Under the pieces are notes generated by a model. That model was not told the origin of the DNA and did not search any database. It saw only the letters and a program-made list of their open reading frames with translations. From the NCBI GenBank assembly GCA_028291705.1, contig JAQGNS010000189.1, forward strand, positions 48,019 through 112,018: 64,000 bases of DNA, written 5' to 3'. Below are positions 1 to 8,229 of this stretch, one piece after another (position 1 is the stretch's first letter; every line of letters starts with the position of its first letter). Both the position numbers and the translations under genes were made by a program. This DNA is from Nevskia sp. Its GTDB lineage: Bacteria; Pseudomonadota; Gammaproteobacteria; Nevskiales; Nevskiaceae.

Positions 1-182
1 TCGATCCGGATCCGGAAGCCTGGCGCAAGTCGGCGCAGCACCAATCAGGGAGCTGGTGGCCGCACTGGCATGCGTGGCTGCACGAGCGCTCAGGGAGCCT
101 TCGGCCGGCGCCGGCCCAACTGGGTAGTGCCGACTATCCGGAGCTGGGCAAAGCGCCAGGCAGCTACGTGCTGGTGGTATAA
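1..182 (+). CDS. phaC: PHA synthase, C-terminal fragment (5' end outside window)
   Basis: The frame beginning at base 3 reads without interruption to a TAA at 180-182 and gives about 59 residues. It contains the stretch SGSWWPHWHAWL followed by RPAPAQLGSADYPEL and APGSYVLV at the very end. This is the typical carboxyl end of class I-like polyhydroxyalkanoate synthases, which polymerise hydroxyacyl-CoA at the surface of storage granules. The catalytic Cys, Asp and His lie upstream of the window, so activity cannot be judged. The PhaZ-like hydrolase that follows supports the call, since synthase and depolymerase genes are often adjacent. Confidence 0.85.
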   Translation, partial: DPDPEAWRKSAQHQSGSWWPHWHAWLHERSGSLRPAPAQLGSADYPELGKAPGSYVLVV

Positions 183-314
183 GGACAGCCCTGCCCTCAT
201 TTCAACGGCATACTGGATTGGTGGGTTGCTCCGGGACCTGCGGTGCCCTGGGTCCTGATCCCTCGGCTTCGCCGCCGGCTGCGACGCAGGCGGGTTCAAC
301 AAAGGGCAAGAGCA

Positions 315-1235
315 GTGAAACTGAACCGCCTGCTGAATAATGCGCGTCCCTGGGGATCCGGGCTGGAACGCCAGCGCGAGGCTCTGGCTGCGTCCGGCGT
401 AGATGTCGGCTATGTCGTCGTGGAAGGTGTCCGGCTGCGCTACGCGCAGAGCAGGGGAGAGTCCGCCCCATTGCTGTTCTGCAACGGTATCGGCGCCAAC
501 CTCGAATTGGCGCTGCCACTGTTCAAGGCGCTGCCGCATATCCGAATGGTGACGTTCGACATTCCGGGCTGCGGTGGGTCGGAGGCGGCCTGGTTCTGGC
601 CGCGGTTTTCCGCCTTTGCCCGGTTTGCGGTGGGACTTCTCGACCACTTGGGGTACAAAGACGGCTTCGACGTGGCAGGGGTTTCCTGGGGCGGTTGCTT
701 GGCCCAGACCATCGCCCGGGAGTATGCCGAACGAGTTGGGCGATTGATTCTGATGGCAACGGCAGCAGGTTTTCCGATGATTCCTGGTCGGTTGCGGGCC
801 AGCCTTCGCATGTTCACGCCGATGCGCTACCTCTCCCGGACCTACATGGCCCAAAATGCGTCGATCATTTACGGTGGCGAGTTGCGAAACCGACCGGACC
901 GAGCCATCGACTATGCCAGGTACACACGGGCGCCAACAACTCGGGCGTATTTGCAGCAGCTCGCAGCGATATCGCACTTCTCCAGTTGGCCGTGGCTGCA
1001 TCGGATCCATTGCCCGACGTTGGTGCTGACTGGCGATGATGATCCCCTAGTTCGACCTATCAATGCGCGTCTGCTGGCCGCGTTGCTGCCAAACGGCCGC
1101 CTGGAGGTGGTCAAGGGCGGGGGACACCTGTTCATGGTCTTCAGTGCCGAGGACACAGCTCAGCGGATTGAGTCCTTCCTGAGGGGATCTGCTGAGCGAG
1201 GGCGGCGCACGCCCGAGGCATTCCGGCTGTCCTAG
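315..1235 (+). CDS. phaZ: PhaZ-like alpha/beta hydrolase, probable intracellular PHA depolymerase
   Basis: The product (306 aa from GTG 315) is an alpha/beta hydrolase. It shows CNGIGANLELALPLF near the start, the nucleophile elbow GVSWGG with Ser124, the acidic loop GDDDPLV (Asp241-243) and a C-terminal His271 in GGGHLF. This spacing and the IGANLEL block match intracellular medium-chain PHA depolymerases, which release hydroxyacids from storage granules. The gene lies 132 bp after the phaC end on the same strand. GTG 315 follows an AGGGCAAG-like ribosome site; a GTG at 243 would add 24 arginine-rich residues that look like leader noise. A related carboxylesterase is the main alternative. 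Confidence 0.75.
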   Translation: MKLNRLLNNARPWGSGLERQREALAASGVDVGYVVVEGVRLRYAQSRGESAPLLFCNGIGANLELALPLFKALPHIRMVTFDIPGCGGSEAAWFWPRFSAFARFAVGLLDHLGYKDGFDVAGVSWGGCLAQTIAREYAERVGRLILMATAAGFPMIPGRLRASLRMFTPMRYLSRTYMAQNASIIYGGELRNRPDRAIDYARYTRAPTTRAYLQQLAAISHFSSWPWLHRIHCPTLVLTGDDDPLVRPINARLLAALLPNGRLEVVKGGGHLFMVFSAEDTAQRIESFLRGSAERGRRTPEAFRLS

Positions 1236-1304
1236 CAGCCGGGCCTAGACTGCGGCATCGGCTGGGCAAGATAATGGGCAAATCACCACTTCTGCGGACG
1301 TGCC

Positions 1305-1973
1305 ATGCGTAAAGCAGCAAAGAAAGCTCCGCCGGTTCGAAAGCGCCGTGAACAGCAGCGCTCCATGGACACGCGCGACACGATCCTTAAGGCCGCTTTG
1401 GCGGAGTTTGCCGATAAGGGGTTCGATGGAGCTAGCATTCGCGTCATTGCCGAGCGTATAGGGCTGATGCACCAGCTGATCACCCATCACTTCAAGAACA
1501 AAGAAATCCTCTGGCAGGCTGTCGCCGATCATATCTTCGATCGTATTCGTGCTCGGTGGGACGAGCGGGTGCCTGAAGGATCGAGCCTGTCGCCGATCGA
1601 GCGTGTCCGCGAGGAATATCGCACGGTCTTCAATGTGACGTTGGAGTTTCCAGAATTTCATCACTTCATGCTCCGCGAAAGTCGCCCGGGCAGTCCGCGA
1701 ATGCCTTGGCTGGCGGAAAAGTACCTCAAACCGCTGATGGGACGTCTGCTACCGCAAATCACCGATGCTCAGGAGCAGGGTGACCTGCCTCCCGGTGATC
1801 CGGTACTCATTCACTATATGCTGATTGGCATGACTACGGCCCTGTCTTCGCTTGGCGCCGATATGGCCGCGACATCCGGTCGTACGCCAGAGAACCCGGC
1901 GGTGGTGGCCAACTACTGGACGTTACTCGAAGTGGTGATTCTCAATAAAAAACTTTACAAGCGGAAAGTTTAA
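1305..1973 (+). CDS. TetR-family transcriptional regulator (paralogue 1)
   Basis: The 222-aa protein has a TetR N-terminal helix-turn-helix at about residues 22-70 (TILKAALAEFADKGFDGASI, then HQLITHHFKNKEILW) and a helical ligand-binding remainder. It is roughly 70% identical by eye to the product of the next gene at 2183, over nearly the full length, so the two arose by tandem duplication. Its last codons lie inside the 18-bp palindrome at 1952-1969. Upstream at 1264-1276 the bases GGCAAGATAATG resemble the right half of that palindrome plus a -10 box, without the left half. It is probably a repressor of the catabolic genes downstream, with an unknown acyl or aromatic ligand. Confidence 0.88.
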   Translation: MRKAAKKAPPVRKRREQQRSMDTRDTILKAALAEFADKGFDGASIRVIAERIGLMHQLITHHFKNKEILWQAVADHIFDRIRARWDERVPEGSSLSPIERVREEYRTVFNVTLEFPEFHHFMLRESRPGSPRMPWLAEKYLKPLMGRLLPQITDAQEQGDLPPGDPVLIHYMLIGMTTALSSLGADMAATSGRTPENPAVVANYWTLLEVVILNKKLYKRKV

Positions 1974-1974
1974 T
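1952..1974 (+). promoter_or_regulatory. Palindromic operator site 1 with abutting -10 box
   Basis: ACTTTACAAGCGGAAAGT at 1952-1969 is an imperfect 18-bp palindrome, and its final T begins a TTTAAT -10-like hexamer (1969-1974). It sits on the 3' end of the first TetR gene, about 210 bp before the second. The same motif recurs at 2827, 7967 and 8145, so it is most simply the operator of one or both TetR proteins. No good -35 is visible at 17-bp spacing (TAAAAA). Confidence 0.6.
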
Positions 1975-2182
1975 AGTAGAGTTTTCTTCGGCTCCCGTGC
2001 CTGCGCGCCGGGATCGTTGTGCCGCCCCATGCAGCAGCAGGCTTCAATCGTGATGCCAGCGCAGCCGGCTATGCCGGCTCGTTTCGAGGCCGAGTCTGAA
2101 TGGTTGAGGGCGCCCGCAGCTTTCAGTAGGGGAGCCAGGACAGGCTGACGCAGGCTCAACCCAGGCCCCCCTACAGAGCTGT

Positions 2183-2848
2183 ATGAACGCTGTCATCAAA
2201 CGCAAAACCCCGGCTAGGCGCCGAGAGCAGCAGCGCGCCGTAGAGACCCGCCTGACAATCCTCAAGGCGGCGTTGTCCGAATTCGCGGACAAAGGGTTCG
2301 ACGCTGCCAGCATCCGTACCATCGCCGAACGGACCGGCTTGCGGCACCAGCTGATCACCTACCACTATCGCACCAAGGACGCTCTGTGGAAGGCCGTTGC
2401 CGAGCACGTTTTCACTCGAGTGCGCGAGTTGTGGGACGAGCGCGTTCCGGAAAACGGTCGGATGACACCGATTGAGCGGGTCCGCGAGGAGTACCGCGCG
2501 TTTTTCAACGTCACCCTCGATTATCCCGACCTGCATCACTTCATGCTCAGGGAGAGCCGCCCGGGCAGTTCGCGGATGCCATGGCTGGCGGAAAAATACC
2601 TGAAGCCGCTGCTTTCCCGGCTGCTCCCGCAGATTGTCGCAGCGCAGGCGGATGGAGAGCTGCCTCCGGGCGACCCCGCACTGATCCACTACATGTTGGT
2701 CGGCATGGCGACCGTGCTGACCTCTCTGGGCGCGGACATGGCCACGACATCTGGTCGGGAACCGAGTGATCCAGCTGTGATTGCCAATTACTGGACGCTG
2801 CTTGAAGCGATCATCCTCAATAAAAAACTTTACAACTGGCAAGTTTAA
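2183..2848 (+). CDS. TetR-family transcriptional regulator (paralogue 2)
   Basis: The 221-aa protein has a TetR helix-turn-helix at about residues 21-68 (TILKAALSEFADKGFDAASI, HQLITYHYRTKDALW), then a C-terminal region nearly collinear with the upstream paralogue, including the shared block HHFMLRESRPGS. Divergence is greatest at the N-terminal tail and in the recognition-helix neighbourhood (LMHQLITHH versus LRHQLITYH), so the DNA targets may be shared or only slightly different. The gene ends inside a second copy of the 18-bp palindrome, so that the C-terminal residues LYNWQV are encoded by an operator. It is followed after 66 bp by the monooxygenase gene it presumably controls. Confidence 0.88.
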   Translation: MNAVIKRKTPARRREQQRAVETRLTILKAALSEFADKGFDAASIRTIAERTGLRHQLITYHYRTKDALWKAVAEHVFTRVRELWDERVPENGRMTPIERVREEYRAFFNVTLDYPDLHHFMLRESRPGSSRMPWLAEKYLKPLLSRLLPQIVAAQADGELPPGDPALIHYMLVGMATVLTSLGADMATTSGREPSDPAVIANYWTLLEAIILNKKLYNWQV

Positions 2849-2849
2849 T
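2827..2849 (+). promoter_or_regulatory. Palindromic operator site 2, promoter of catabolic operon
   Basis: ACTTTACAACTGGCAAGT at 2827-2844 has near-symmetric arms, and its last T starts the -10-like TTTAAT (2844-2849). The geometry is the same as in sites 1 and 4. The FAD monooxygenase start lies 65 bp further on, so repression here would silence the whole 2915-7911 run. Confidence 0.65.
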
Positions 2850-2914
2850 AATATATTCCCTCCAAATGCGGAACCGGTGTTTGTTCGCTTACCGCTCAGC
2901 TGGAGGAAAAAATC

Positions 2915-4522
2915 TTGGACTCGATCCCTGTCTTGGTCGTCGGCGCCGGCCCTGTGGGCCTGGCGACGGCTTATGAACTGCAATCCCGTGGCATTCGCGT
3001 GCTGGTCGTCGAACGTAACGCGACAACTACGCGGCATCCCAAAATGGATGTCACGAACGGTCGGAGCATGGAGCACTTCCGCCGTCTCGGGATCGCAGAG
3101 AAGGTTCGCGACGCCGGCGTGTCCCGCGAAAACGTCATGGATGTGGCGTGGGTGACCCGCCTCGGCGAGTGGGAGGTGGCCAGGTTCAACTATCCCAACG
3201 TGCACGACTGGCGTGCGAAAATCGCGGATAACAACGACGGTACTCAGCCGCTCGAACCGTACATGCGGATGAGCCAGATCGTGCTCGAACCCGTCCTGCG
3301 CGATCTGCTGCTGCAGTCTCCGCTCGCGGAGATCCGCTACGGCTGGGCGTTCGAGAGCTTCAAGGAGGACGCCGAGGGCGTTACTGTGACGATCCGCTCC
3401 GCCGACGGCAAAGCGGAGCAGGTGCGGTGCCAGCTGCTTGCCGGCTGCGACGGGGGCAACAGCCGGGTGCGCGAGCAGATGGGCATCACCTGCCAGGGTA
3501 AATGGTCCATCGTGCAGTTCTACATGATCCACTACCGCACGCCCAACCGCGACCTGATGCAGCGCTTTGGCGTCGCCTGGCATTACCAGTCGCCGGTCGG
3601 GGGAACCCTCATCGCCCAGGACGACAAGGAAATCTGGACGCTGCACAACATTATTCCGCCGGACGTCGACCCCAAGAGCATCGATCCGAAGAAGCTGCTG
3701 TTCGAATCCCTGGGCTTCGAGTTCGAGGCGGAGATCCTGCAGGCTAACCCCTGGACGCCGCACCTGGTCGTCGCGGACGGCTACGGCCGAGGGCGGGTTT
3801 GGCTGGGCGGAGATTCCACGCACCAGTACATTCCCACCGGTGGCTATGGCATGAACACTGGTATTGGCGATGCCGTGGATCTGGGCTGGAAGTTCGCTGC
3901 CGTTCTCGAGGGCTGGGGCGGACCAAAGCTGCTCGAAAGCATCGAGGTGGAGCGGCGTCCAGTCGGGCTCGCGAACTGCGAGGCCGCTGGTTACAACATG
4001 GACATCCGCATCAAGATCGCTGAAGCCTATTCACCTCTTGTCCATGAGGATTCCGAAGCCGGAGCGACGGCGCGCGAAGCCTGGGGTGCGCGGATTCTGG
4101 AACTGCTCAACGAGGAAAATGAATCGCTGGGCCTCGAACTGGACTATCGCTATCGCAATTCGCCAATTATTTGCTCCGAAGGCGACGAGCCGGAGTGGCA
4201 CCGCTTGAAATTCCAGGCGGGTACTTGGCCTGGGAAACGTGCCCCTCATGTGTTCTTGGAGTCCGGGAAGCCGATCTTCGACCTGTTCGGACAGTGGTTC
4301 ACGCTCCTGCAATTCGACGAGTCCGTCGATGTTTCGGGGATCGTGTCTGCCGCGGCTAACCGTAAGGTACCGCTGAAGGTCGTACGGGTCGACGACGCTA
4401 ACGCGCGGCGTATCTATGAACGCGACCTTGTGTTGATCCGGCCCGACCAGCATGTCGCCTGGCGCGGCGACGGCGTGCCGGATGACTGCATCGGCATCAT
4501 TGACCGCGCCCGGGGGGCTTGA
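2915..4522 (+). CDS. FAD-dependent aromatic monooxygenase (phenol hydroxylase / MhpA type)
   Basis: The 535-aa product begins with the Rossmann FAD motif VVGAGPVGLATAYEL (Gly10-Gly15) and carries the second FAD motif GGDSTHQYIPTGGYGMNTG, with Asp300. This is the layout of group A flavin hydroxylases such as 3-(3-hydroxyphenyl)propionate and chlorophenol hydroxylases, which use NAD(P)H and O2 to add an ortho hydroxyl to a phenol. The start is TTG 2915, chosen because GGAGG lies eight to twelve bases before it and the reading frame begins directly with the FAD fold. The gene follows operator site 2 and is 3 bp from the extradiol dioxygenase, which would cleave its catechol product. The true substrate is unknown. 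Confidence 0.85.
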   Translation: MDSIPVLVVGAGPVGLATAYELQSRGIRVLVVERNATTTRHPKMDVTNGRSMEHFRRLGIAEKVRDAGVSRENVMDVAWVTRLGEWEVARFNYPNVHDWRAKIADNNDGTQPLEPYMRMSQIVLEPVLRDLLLQSPLAEIRYGWAFESFKEDAEGVTVTIRSADGKAEQVRCQLLAGCDGGNSRVREQMGITCQGKWSIVQFYMIHYRTPNRDLMQRFGVAWHYQSPVGGTLIAQDDKEIWTLHNIIPPDVDPKSIDPKKLLFESLGFEFEAEILQANPWTPHLVVADGYGRGRVWLGGDSTHQYIPTGGYGMNTGIGDAVDLGWKFAAVLEGWGGPKLLESIEVERRPVGLANCEAAGYNMDIRIKIAEAYSPLVHEDSEAGATAREAWGARILELLNEENESLGLELDYRYRNSPIICSEGDEPEWHRLKFQAGTWPGKRAPHVFLESGKPIFDLFGQWFTLLQFDESVDVSGIVSAAANRKVPLKVVRVDDANARRIYERDLVLIRPDQHVAWRGDGVPDDCIGIIDRARGA

Positions 4523-4525
4523 ACC

Positions 4526-5635
4526 ATGACGATGAAATTCAATCCCGATGCTCCAACACATTTCGAGCGTCTTGAGCGACCGACTTCGATTGCCAAGGCG
4601 GTGGCGATATCGCGACTGATGTTCGAACGGCGCGACGTTGCGGAAATGACGCGCTTCCTGAAGGATTTCGGCTTGGTCCTGGTCGACGCCCCCAGACCGA
4701 CGCGCTACTTCAGAGGTTACGGTACCGCAGCTTGGCTGGTCTCGGTGACACCAGCGGATCAGGATCGCTTCGTCGGCTTTGCCGTCAGCGTTGGAGCCGC
4801 GGCGGATCTGTCAGTCCTGTCCAAGGAGGCTGGGGTTGCGATCGAAAGCGCTGGTGGCCCAGGCGGTGGGCAGCGTGTCCGCCTGACGGATCCAGACGGC
4901 CTGATTGTCGATGTCCTGCACGGCGAGGACAGTGTGGCTCACCTGCCGACCCGCCTCAGTCAGATCCCCGCAAATACCCCTGCCAACCGGGGCCGCATCA
5001 ATCAGGGCGTACGGACACCGATCGAACCGGCGCCGGTGTTCCGAATAGGGCACGTTGTCTTGCAGCGCCCCGATTTCGCTCGCTCGTCCACTTGGTACAT
5101 GCGGCACCTGGGTCTGATTCCCTCGGACGTCCAGCTCCTGGAAGACGGCAAGCCGGCGATGGGCTTCTTCCGCCTCGATCGCGGCGCTGACCCGACCGAC
5201 CACCACAGCGTGGCGATCCTCGGAGGTCCGGCAGTCTCGTTGCTCCATGTGTCTTTCGAGACCTTCGACCTAGAATCAATCGGCCAGGGACATCAGTTTC
5301 TGCGCGCGCAGGGATGGACGCCATACTGGGGGATCGGCCGCCACAACCTGGGCAGCCAGATCTTCGACTATTGGAAGGATCCGGTCGGTGACGAGTGGGA
5401 GCACTACGCCGACGGCGACCTGATGGACGCCTCCAATCCCACCGGATACCACGCACTGACGCGCGGGACCCTGTGGGCCTGGGGCCAGGATCTGCCCGCC
5501 TCGATGCGTCCGCCGCTCAAGCTGGAGGAGGTCCCTCACATTCACGCCGCCGGCGGATTCGGAAAGATGGACCTTCAAGCGGTGAGCGGCCTGATGAAGG
5601 CTCTTCTGGCCAAGCCCCGCCCCTGGATGGAATAG
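4526..5635 (+). CDS. VOC-superfamily extradiol ring-cleavage dioxygenase
   Basis: The 369-aa protein has two vicinal-oxygen-chelate modules. The N-terminal one (about 30-135) lacks an obvious metal triad. The C-terminal one (about 172-300) shows the expected iron ligands His176 (RIGHVVL), His241 (LLHVSFE) and Glu292 (DPVGDEWEHY). This is the type I extradiol dioxygenase pattern, which opens catechols next to the hydroxyls. It is longer than the usual 290-310 aa, with an extra C-terminal tail of about 65 residues. It starts 3 bp after the monooxygenase stop and is followed by a fumarylacetoacetase-fold hydrolase, giving the order expected for a meta-cleavage path. A non-oxygenase VOC function is less likely. 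Confidence 0.8.
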   Translation: MTMKFNPDAPTHFERLERPTSIAKAVAISRLMFERRDVAEMTRFLKDFGLVLVDAPRPTRYFRGYGTAAWLVSVTPADQDRFVGFAVSVGAAADLSVLSKEAGVAIESAGGPGGGQRVRLTDPDGLIVDVLHGEDSVAHLPTRLSQIPANTPANRGRINQGVRTPIEPAPVFRIGHVVLQRPDFARSSTWYMRHLGLIPSDVQLLEDGKPAMGFFRLDRGADPTDHHSVAILGGPAVSLLHVSFETFDLESIGQGHQFLRAQGWTPYWGIGRHNLGSQIFDYWKDPVGDEWEHYADGDLMDASNPTGYHALTRGTLWAWGQDLPASMRPPLKLEEVPHIHAAGGFGKMDLQAVSGLMKALLAKPRPWME

Positions 5636-5664
5636 GCCGCGACCATTTTTTTGGAGATTTGAAG

Positions 5665-6648
5665 ATGGGAATACTCATTGTTCGGTATCTGGATGGAAAG
5701 AAGATCAAGTGGGGCAGGCTGGAAGGGCCCGCGCCGTCCTCGAAGACCGAAAATCTGGAAGTGGTCCCCTTCGCGGGCAATCCGCGGACTACATCGGACC
5801 TGATCTCTGCCTTCGAGCGCGGCGAACTGCGCGCCGAGAAGAACACGACCATCACCATCGAGGCGAAGCAGCTACGCAGCCCGATCACGAACGACGCGAC
5901 CCTGCTCTGCCAGGGACTGAACTACCAGGACCACGCCGCCGAGGCGCAGCAACATATTCGCAAGCAAAACCTTTTCTTCGCCAAGGCCAGTTCAAGCATT
6001 TCTGGGGCCTACGATCCAATCATTCGGCCGAAGGAAGTCGAGCTGCTCGACTATGAGGTTGAATTCGGCGTTGTGATGCGCAAGACCCTGGATCACGAAC
6101 TCGAACCTGGGGAGGGGAATTTGGGCACCTACATTGCCGGCGTGGTGCTGGCTAACGACGTGTCCGCGCGAGACGTCATGTTCGGTGCTTCCTTCCTGCA
6201 GTGGTTCCAGGGGAAGAGCTACCGAACGTTCTGCCCGCTCGGACCGGTGCTCTACCTGCTCGAGAAGGACGAGGTCGAAACGGTTCTTTCGAATCTGGAG
6301 ATCAAGCTCTGGGTCAATGGAGAGCTGCGGCAGTCGGCGAAGTCCTCGCAGCTGATTTACGGTCCACTCGAAACACTCGGGCAGCTGTCCGGATTCATGA
6401 ACCTCAAGGTGGGCGATGTGATTCTGACAGGCACTCCCGGAGGCGTGACATCGCCGGCGTCGCCAAAGCTGGTGGAAATCCTGAAAACGCAGTTGATGGC
6501 GGATGCCCAGCGCAAGCTGGAATTGCGTACGGAAATGACCAAGGGGCGGCCTTTCTTGAAGCCTGGCGATGTGGTTCGTTCCACGTTCCACGACCTTCAC
6601 GCCGACCGATTCCTCGGAGGGCAGGAAAGCCGCATCGTTGCTGGCTAG
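5665..6648 (+). CDS. Fumarylacetoacetate hydrolase-family protein (meta-cleavage hydrolase/hydratase/isomerase)
   Basis: The 327-aa product starts at ATG 5665, eight bases after TTGGAG. It shows the FAH-fold metal ligands in DYEVEFGVV (Glu131, Glu133) and the following ANDVSARD block, then KSYRTFCPLGP and ILTGTPGGV, all hallmarks of the family. Members hydrolyse or isomerise the ring-opened diketo acids made by extradiol dioxygenases, or hydrate 2-oxo-pentenoates. The position directly after the dioxygenase supports a role on that ring-fission product. Longer in-frame extension up to 5395 overlaps the dioxygenase gene and reads as arginine-rich shadow, so it was not used. Confidence 0.85.
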   Translation: MGILIVRYLDGKKIKWGRLEGPAPSSKTENLEVVPFAGNPRTTSDLISAFERGELRAEKNTTITIEAKQLRSPITNDATLLCQGLNYQDHAAEAQQHIRKQNLFFAKASSSISGAYDPIIRPKEVELLDYEVEFGVVMRKTLDHELEPGEGNLGTYIAGVVLANDVSARDVMFGASFLQWFQGKSYRTFCPLGPVLYLLEKDEVETVLSNLEIKLWVNGELRQSAKSSQLIYGPLETLGQLSGFMNLKVGDVILTGTPGGVTSPASPKLVEILKTQLMADAQRKLELRTEMTKGRPFLKPGDVVRSTFHDLHADRFLGGQESRIVAG

Positions 6649-6666
6649 TTCGATCGGGAGGGCGAG

Positions 6667-7911
6667 ATGACAAGTTCGGCTGCGGACCCAGGTACGGCCC
6701 CGAGGCGACTGAGCGACACGTTGTATTCGGACATGCTGCTGCCTCCAGAGACGATCGAAATCCGGAATGAGGCGAGGGCGTTTGCCGATCGGGTATTACG
6801 GCCGATCGCGCACGAGCTCAATTGCACGCCCGAGCGTGCCGACGCGTTCCGCTTCGATGTTTTTAAGGCGATCGCCGACGCGGGCCTCTACGAGATTCCC
6901 TACGGCAAGGATGTCGGTGGCCGTGGCCTGACCTACCCGACGCTGGGAACTCTGGTCGTCACGGAGGAGCTGGCCTACTACTCACCGGGCATCGCTTCAG
7001 CGATGTACGACGCCCAGGCGATCCTGGTGGGCGGCACACTCAACAGTGCAGGCGGCACTCTGCGCCGGGAATTCCTGCCGCGCATCGTGCGCGGCGAATT
7101 CGTCGCGTCCTTTGCCACCAGCGAACCCGAAGCGAGCACGGACCTGTCGCCTGCGGCGATCCGTACGGTCGCAACACGGGCGCAGGGCGGCTGGACGCTG
7201 AACGGCGTCAAGCGCTGGATCACCAATTCTCCGGCGGCCGAGTTCGTGGTGCTGCTCTGCCGTACCGGCGACCAGTTGTCGATGATGTTGGCCAACATGC
7301 GCGACCCAGGCGTCAAGGTCTCCGCGCCCGATCTGAAGATGGGCAACCATCCCCAACTCACTGCCGACATCACGTTCACGAATGTCTTCGTGCCTGACGA
7401 GCATGTGGTCGGCGCCGTAGGCGGCGGCCTCAGGGTGGCTTTGTCGTCACTGATGCTGGGCAGGATGGGCATCGGCGCCGTTGGTGTCGGTATGGGACAA
7501 AGGGCGATGGATGTGGCCACGGACTACATTCAGCACCGGAAAGTTTACGGACGGCCCATCGCCTCATTCCAACACTGGCAATTCCGGTTCGCAGAGCTTG
7601 CTACGGAACTTGAAACCGCGCGCAGCCTGTACCTCAAGGGCGCCTATGTGCAGGACCGTGGCGGTGATGCCTCGATCCTCGCTTCGATGGCTAAGGTGAA
7701 AGGCAGCGAGACCGCGGTCGATATCGCCAGGCAGGCGATACAGGCCTGCGGTGCCTATGGATTTGCCAGGCATATCAGCGGCTCCAACGAAAAGTGGCCG
7801 CTGGAGGCGATCTACCGCGACGCCAAAATCGGCGAGATCTACGAAGGTGCCAACGAAATCCAGAAATGGATCGTCGCGCGCCAAATCTTCGGCCGGACAA
7901 TTACGGGCTGA
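6667..7911 (+). CDS. Acyl-CoA dehydrogenase
   Basis: The 414-aa protein has the acyl-CoA dehydrogenase three-part fold: helical N-terminus (IAHELNC to ALGEL-type region), central beta domain with SFATSEPEASTDL and WTLNGVKRWITNS, and C-terminal helices with RKVYGRPIASFQHWQF. Near the end is IYEGANEIQKWIVARQI, which in most family members carries the catalytic base Glu. It oxidises an acyl-CoA to the 2-enoyl-CoA with FAD and electron-transferring flavoprotein. It is the fourth gene behind operator site 2 and probably acts on a CoA thioester derived from the ring-fission product or from a side chain. A GGAGGGCGAG ribosome site precedes ATG 6667. Confidence 0.92.
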   Translation: MTSSAADPGTAPRRLSDTLYSDMLLPPETIEIRNEARAFADRVLRPIAHELNCTPERADAFRFDVFKAIADAGLYEIPYGKDVGGRGLTYPTLGTLVVTEELAYYSPGIASAMYDAQAILVGGTLNSAGGTLRREFLPRIVRGEFVASFATSEPEASTDLSPAAIRTVATRAQGGWTLNGVKRWITNSPAAEFVVLLCRTGDQLSMMLANMRDPGVKVSAPDLKMGNHPQLTADITFTNVFVPDEHVVGAVGGGLRVALSSLMLGRMGIGAVGVGMGQRAMDVATDYIQHRKVYGRPIASFQHWQFRFAELATELETARSLYLKGAYVQDRGGDASILASMAKVKGSETAVDIARQAIQACGAYGFARHISGSNEKWPLEAIYRDAKIGEIYEGANEIQKWIVARQIFGRTITG

Positions 7912-7924
7912 GATTGGCTGCAGG

Positions 7925-7940
7925 CCGGTTCTGATACCGG
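7925..7940. repeat. CCGGT...ATACCGG palindrome, copy 1
   Basis: CCGGTTCTGATACCGG lies 14 bp past the acyl-CoA dehydrogenase stop. It matches the palindrome at 8014-8029 at 13 of 16 positions. The pair brackets operator site 3 and could be binding sites of a second regulator; the factor is unknown. Confidence 0.4.
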
Positions 7941-7966
7941 GCAGGATCGATTGGCACCATCTATAT

Positions 7967-7984
7967 ACTTGCCAATCGTAAAGA
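7967..7984. promoter_or_regulatory. Palindromic operator site 3 (reverse orientation)
   Basis: ACTTGCCAATCGTAAAGA is the reverse-complement form of the motif (TCTTTACGATTGGCAAGT). On the minus strand it is followed by TATATA, which places a possible -10 box as in the other copies. No gene is read in that direction nearby, so it may serve as an auxiliary site for looping with site 4 at 8145. Confidence 0.5.
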
Positions 7985-8013
7985 TAAATAACGAATACTC
8001 CTGCGATGCCAAA

Positions 8014-8029
8014 CCGGTATTCATACCGG
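8014..8029. repeat. CCGGTAT-TC-ATACCGG palindrome, copy 2
   Basis: Seven-base arms CCGGTAT and ATACCGG are perfectly complementary around a 2-bp centre. The shape would suit a dimeric regulator. The 16-20 bp span resembles lux-box dimensions, but the sequence is not a recognisable lux box. The remainder of the 7912-8467 gap holds operators 3 and 4, a small reading frame at 8230 and no other gene. Confidence 0.45.
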
Positions 8030-8144
8030 CAATGGATCCTCTGCAGCCGATGAAATTCATATAAATAGCTGGATTTATCGACTTCAATCCCGAATCACTA
8101 TGTCCGCCGTTCGTCGGCTGCCTGGATTTTGAGCTACCTTATAA

Positions 8145-8167
8145 ACTTGACAGACGGCAAGTATAAT
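8145..8167 (+). promoter_or_regulatory. Palindromic operator site 4 with consensus TATAAT
   Basis: ACTTGACAGACGGCAAGT at 8145-8162 is immediately followed by TATAAT at 8162-8167, sharing one T. At 17-bp spacing the -35 would be TTATAA. It is the best promoter in the block and points to the small frame at 8230 and the DUF1329 operon at 8468. Confidence 0.68.
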
Positions 8168-8229
8168 GAAATAGTCGGCTCAGACAGTAGACGCGGCCAA
8201 GACCGCGCGACAGTGGAGGAGAAGGCGAG

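Noticed and set aside
90-1010. 306-aa minus-strand reading frame opposite the PhaZ-like gene
   Set aside because: Composition is Arg/Pro/His-rich with no domain, and it is fully antisense to a gene with intact catalytic motifs; an effect of high GC.
2171-3823. 550-aa minus-strand frame across TetR2 and the monooxygenase
   Set aside because: Antisense to two well-supported genes, no ribosome site and no motif.
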